64,000 bases of DNA, taken from positions 16,553,783 through 16,617,782 of the forward strand of contig OZ024861.1 of NCBI GenBank assembly GCA_964017155.1, written 5' to 3'. Origin of the DNA: Oasisia sp. SBJ-2009 (taxonomy: Eukaryota; Annelida; Polychaeta; Sabellida; Siboglinidae). The translations under genes were made by a program, and so were the position numbers. Each line of letters starts with the position of its first letter. Within the stretch, counting starts at the first letter, position 1. The notes beneath the pieces are model-generated. The model was not told the origin of the DNA, did no database searches, and saw only the letters and a program-made list of their open reading frames with translations. This document shows positions 59,828 to 64,000 of this stretch, in pieces.

Positions 59828-62800
59828 ATGTCTACCTACACGTATTCGGCATGCCAATTGTTTCGTCGCCCTTGTTCGTCACGCATGAATGCCACGACAT
59901 GGAGGACCTTAGTTGATCTTGGCTGCCAGGTTACCAACGAGGCGTGGCTGCCGAGGCGGCACTCGGAAACAAAGGGCAATTGCACGAGTGGTCGGATATC
60001 GACCACACACTGACCGGCCATGTACACGCCCTTGTAACAACAACCTACTGCAAATACCAATTGTGCGCGTGCCTGAAACTGTGACAAAGACCAAATTTGC
60101 CCTGATTAAAGCCAGGTCTCTGCGAAATAAAACTTTACTTGTCCATGACTACGTCGACGACTGTTCTGCGGACATTGTGGCTCTAACGGAAACCTGGCTG
60201 AGAGATGAGGACAACGTTTCAGTGTCCGAACTCTGTAGAGATGCTTTCTCGTTTGCTCACCAGGCACGTGGTGGCGCTCGTCGCGGAGGAGGCGTTGGAG
60301 TCCTTTTTCGTAAAGCGTTCCAGCCCGTGTCACGTGTTAGTGTTGACACGTGCGCATCCGAAACGCTTTCCGTTACTCTACGTAATGCCCGCATCGACTG
60401 CACAACCCGTGTTATTGTAATGTATAGACCGCCAAGTTCATGTTTTAAAACTTTCCTGGATCATGTCTCTAAGGTATTGTTAATCGCTGCTGCTCACCCC
60501 ACAGAAACGATCGTATGTGGTGAATTCAACACTAGTTATAAAGATTCAACCTGCACTGACGCGATTAACCTAGCAGATTTGCTCGACACATCCAGTTTTG
60601 TACAACATGTCAGTGGTGCTACTCACGAACGTGGTAACACACTAGACTTGATCATAACTGCGAAAACATCTAATCTACTCACAACACCTGTAAGCCTGGC
60701 TACTCTGCTCACAGATCATTATGCGCTCGAGTGTGATCTTAACCCATTAGCACTCAAATCGGGCATTGACGGTCACCTCGAATCTCCTCAGGTCGGCCAT
60801 AGCCGGCCAGCGAATACATCATAGCGTTTGAATTCGTTTTACGTGGTTGTATCTAGTGACTAAGAGATGCAATAAATGCGACACCTATCTAGACATATAA
60901 CATTAAATTGTGACTATTTTGGATACTTCCGTTCTCAAAAATATTTACCGCGTTTTCGAAATTTAACAACAATAGTTTTTGTTTTTAGACATTTCAAAAT
61001 GTTCTCCAGCCAGGAACTTGGCCACGTATACAGCTATAATGTGTAAAAATGTATAACAAGTTATATACCAGTGTGTAGATAATTCAATAAACCCAACTTG
61101 TAGCAGTAGAAATCCAAGCATAAAAAAGTTACACCGCTACAAAGTATTTTATTTACAAAAGGTTTAAGAATGTCAAAGTGTCAACCAAGAAATGGTCAAC
61201 ATATTTTAAGGCTATAACAACAGTTTTGACACCACTGTTTAGGTACTTTTATTATCTACAAAATGCATACTATATGCAATTGCGAGAATTGAATAAGAAA
61301 GGCGCTAGAGCAAAGACAATGGCGCAAGCAATAGTTTTAAACATCCAGGTCAAACAGTTGAGGAGCCACAGGCTTCACGTTAAAATCGGCTGAGTGCTAA
61401 TGGGTTAACGTCGTAAAGCCTGAACGTCCGAAACGTCGAGTGCGTTATCGAAAGTTCGCGTCGCTTGACAAGCGGGCTTTCACTGCTGACATCCGTGACG
61501 CATTCGCCGTGACCTCCGGAACCACCGTTGAGTCCATCGACACCGCTATCGAGGCCATCGTCAACAAGCACGCGCCGGTCGTCACACGTGTCATCGCTGA
61601 TCGTCCGAAGACCCCGTGGCACACGGAAAAATTGTCCTGTGCGAAACGTGACCTCCGTCGCGCCGAACGCCGATGGCGAAAGACAAGACTCACTGTCCAC
61701 AGACAGATTTACACGACGCTTCGAGACGAATATCGCCGCCAACTCGCTGCTACGAAGGCCAGTCACTTTTGTGCAGTTATAAGTGAGGCTGGACACAACA
61801 TGAAGAAAAGGTTCGGCGTCACGATTGCACTGCTGGGCCGATCTGTACCAACTCAGTTACCTGAGACATCTAATGACGTAGCTCTTGCTGGGACATTTCA
61901 ACAGTTTTTCGTCAAGAAAATCACTGACATACGTCGTTCAATTGACTCGCGTGCCGTGACGACCACCACTTTTGATCGGCAGCCGTGTGATGATTACCAA
62001 CCTGCGCAACTCTGCGAATTTACGCCAGCAACGACTGCAGACATCAGACGGATCATTTTGCAGTCGTCTGCGAAATCCTGCACCCTCGACCCGATGCCAA
62101 CGAGCCTGCTCAAAGAAAACATCGACATACTATTACCGGTTTATACAGTCATCGTTAATCCGTCACTAGAATCCGGCATCGTACCTGCGGCCATGAAGCA
62201 CGCAATTGTAACACCGATCCTGAAGAAACGCGGTCTCGACGTTAACTGTCTGACAAACTACCGTCCGATATCGAACTTAAGTTTTCTATCGAAAAACACT
62301 AGAGCGGTACGTTGCCAGTGAACTTCGCTACTACCTTGACACAAACGGCTTCAATGACCCATTTCAGAGCGCGTACCGGCCCAAACACAGCACAGAAAAT
62401 GCGCTAGTGCGAATACATGAAGACCTGATACAGGCAGTGGAGTCACGGCGTGGCGTACTGCTTGTGCTATTATATCTCAGCGCAGCGTTTGACACGGCAC
62501 TCTCCTGCATCGTCTTCGTGCTATCGGACTAAACCCGACAGTGCTGGCTTTGTTTAGTTCATACTTAGTAGGCCGCACGAACGCAGTAAAGATACGCGAA
62601 GTTACATCTTCTCCGGTGATTACTCAACATGGTGTTCCACAGGGCTCGGTCCTAGGTCCACTACTATTTAACATTTACCTTTTACCTATTACGGATATTT
62701 TCGATCGCCACCAGATCCGCTATCATATATATACGCAGACGACACTCAATTGTACGCTTAGTGTCCGCCATCGAGTCATGCTGATGCACAACGAAAAATC

Positions 62801-63314
62801 GAGGAATGCGTGAGTGATATTAGACAGTGGCTGGATTTCAACCACCTTCTTCTAAACGAGGCGAAGACCGAAGCAATCGTTTTTCGTTCCTCCGCTGTCC
62901 ACTCGCCTTCCCGTTGTCCACCATCTGTGTATGCGGGTCATCTATATCACTGTCGCTAACTGTTCGTGATATAGGCGTTTTACTTGACAGCCGACTTGAC
63001 ATGTCAGCGCAAGTATCGAACGTCTGCCGTGCTGCATACTCAAATTTATTTCGTATTGCCAAAATACGAACAAGTCTGACAACTGCAGCATGCAAGACTC
63101 TCGTCCACGCCCTCGTTACATCACGGCTAGACTACGGAAACGCAGTCCTGTATGGCATCTCCGACCGCCTCTTGCACCGCCTTGAGATGGTGCAGCGATG
63201 GTGTTTTACTTGTACTTTTATTTTATTTATTTCTTAGGATCTTTTAATGTTGTCAACACTACCGAACAGAGTTTGTACTTTGGATTTTATTGTCTAAATA
63301 AAGTGTATTATTAT
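59828..63314 (+). mobile_element. Long CR1-like LINE (endonuclease and RT), inactive, split by another element
   Basis: Starts with an Arg-rich leader, then the endonuclease from about 60095: FALIKARSLRNKT, ADIVALTETWLRDED, GGGVGVLFRKAF, VIVMYRPPSSCFKTFLDHV, CGEFNTSYKDS (Glu in place of the usual Asp of GDFN), GNTLDLIIT and TDHYALECDL. It is interrupted at 60743-61404 and resumes with a basic spacer and RT: CTLDPMPTSLLKENID, LTNYRPISNLSFLSK, FQSAYRPKHSTENALV, HGVPQGSVLGPLLFNIYLLP, and a damaged YADDTQL box near 62735. The C-terminal region includes VHALVTSRLDYGNAVLYGIS. The 3' end has AATAAAG then ATTATTATTATT at 63314. Several frameshifts make it inactive. Confidence 0.9.
60743..61404. mobile_element. 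TTAA-flanked piggyBac-type element inside the LINE
   Basis: A 662-base insertion flanked by TTAA on both sides (60739-60742 and 61405-61408) with perfect 14-base terminal inverted repeats, CCCATTAGCACTCA. TTAA target sites and ends starting with CCC are characteristic of piggyBac transposons. The LINE endonuclease frame ends at its left border (ECDL) and LINE sequence resumes just after the right border. An open frame at 61178-61393 (STKKWSTYFKAITTVLTPLF) may be a remnant of a transposase C-terminus, but this is weak. It is probably an internally deleted, non-autonomous copy. Confidence 0.85.
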
Positions 63315-63534
63315 TATTCATATTTCTGATAAATTGAAATTCTTTTACATTATACCTGATTATATTGATGCGCTTCCTTTCTTGCAATTATTATTAATAA
63401 ACATAACAAAACCTCACAATCATCGTTACTTGTAATTATTTATAAATAGTGTTTTCTTAATGTCCTTGTCTCAGAGCGTTGTGCATGTTACGGCTTCGTT
63501 ATAGCCATGGTTTTCAATGCAGTCTATACCCAGC
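63315..63534. other. AT-rich spacer
   Basis: Unique sequence between the LINE tail and the repeat at the right edge; no feature seen. Confidence 0.5.
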
Positions 63535-64000
63535 AAACAAAATGACGTTGTAATGACGTAGCCGCGACGTCACGTTTTGGTCACGATGACGTTGCGAAGT
63601 GACGTCGCTACGACGTCATTCTGTAGACACCAAATGACGGTGCGGCGACGTTGCGAAATGACGTTGTGAAATGACCTTTCCACGACCAAAACGCAACCTA
63701 TTGGTGACCTTCTAGCAACTATTACGCAACCTATAGATGACCTTCCCACAACCTATTTATGACCTTCCCACAACCTTGTTGGACCCTTCCAGCAACCATT
63801 ATACAACCTATAGGTGACCTTCCCACAACCTATTTATGACCTTCCCACAACCTTTTTGGACGCTTCCAGCAACTATTATACAACCTATAGGTGACCTTCC
63901 CACAACCTTTTTGGACCCTTCCAGCAACCATTACATAACCTTCTATGCATCTTCCAACAACTTTTGCACAACCACCCAGCTTCTATTCCCGACATCTATA
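63535..64000. repeat. Degenerate short tandem repeats reaching the window end
   Basis: The left part (63541-63675) is built from TGACGT/ACGTCA words (CGACGTCAC, ACGACGTCATT). The right part is built from CCTTCC(C/A)ACAACC-like units, about 13-25 bases each, grouped in a larger period of about 77 bases (AGCAACCATTATACAACCTA near 63790, repeated near 63866 and, diverged, near 63918). No coding frame. Probably a satellite-like or transposon-internal repeat continuing beyond the window. Confidence 0.8.

Overview
The window is nuclear DNA of a multicellular animal: spliced genes with GT-AG introns, long introns full of LINE retrotransposons and inverted-repeat elements, and many microsatellites. 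The only host gene I can identify lies on the + strand and encodes the middle of a class VII unconventional myosin (MYO7A-like). The kinds of repeats present (APE-type LINEs with a PHD-finger leader, a TTAA-flanked element, long-TIR elements) suggest a marine invertebrate such as a mollusc, another lophotrochozoan or an invertebrate deuterostome. I cannot decide which from sequence alone.

Layout. Positions 1-8.3 kb hold repeats, a Q-rich open frame of unknown identity and two abutting LINE fragments of opposite orientation. Positions 8.4-30.1 kb hold the most remarkable feature: thirteen open copies of one symmetric (phase 0-0) myosin VII tail exon of 201 nt (one is 198 nt), each with AG acceptor and GT donor. 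Three are dispersed and diverged (8.4, 10.7 and 12.8 kb). Ten are carried by a tandem array (13.5-29.9 kb) with a period of about 1.65 kb. Every complete array unit also carries the 3' end of a LINE. The unit matches the block 7268-8922 end to end, and both of its ends lie in the short word CGTAC, so the array appears to have grown from that block by a microhomology or slippage event. Broken copies of the same exon and of the exon that follows it lie between the older copies, pointing to an earlier duplication of a two-exon block.

Positions 30.7-51.7 kb hold nine further single-copy exons (30714, 34994, 47064, 47648, 48668, 49224, 49759, 50716, 51273). They continue the same reading frame through the first MyTH4-FERM module. 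Their introns contain a LINE with a second LINE fragment nested in it, a nearly complete PHD-type LINE, a 3.8-kb element with TIRs of about 300 bp and a decayed PIN-like protein, and a minus-strand LINE with an intact 418-codon reverse transcriptase frame. The motor, IQ and first tail exons must lie left of the window, and the SH3 and second MyTH4-FERM exons right of it. From 51.7 kb to the end I find no further host exon, only LINEs, a 1.5-kb inverted-repeat element, a TTAA-flanked piggyBac-type insertion inside a LINE, and a degenerate short tandem repeat at the right edge.

The repeated exon codes for a charged stretch plus a short conserved segment just before the first MyTH4 domain. Depending on splicing, the array could supply interchangeable versions of this linker, lengthen it by up to thirteen units, or be largely silent. 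RNA data would decide; the sequence alone does not.
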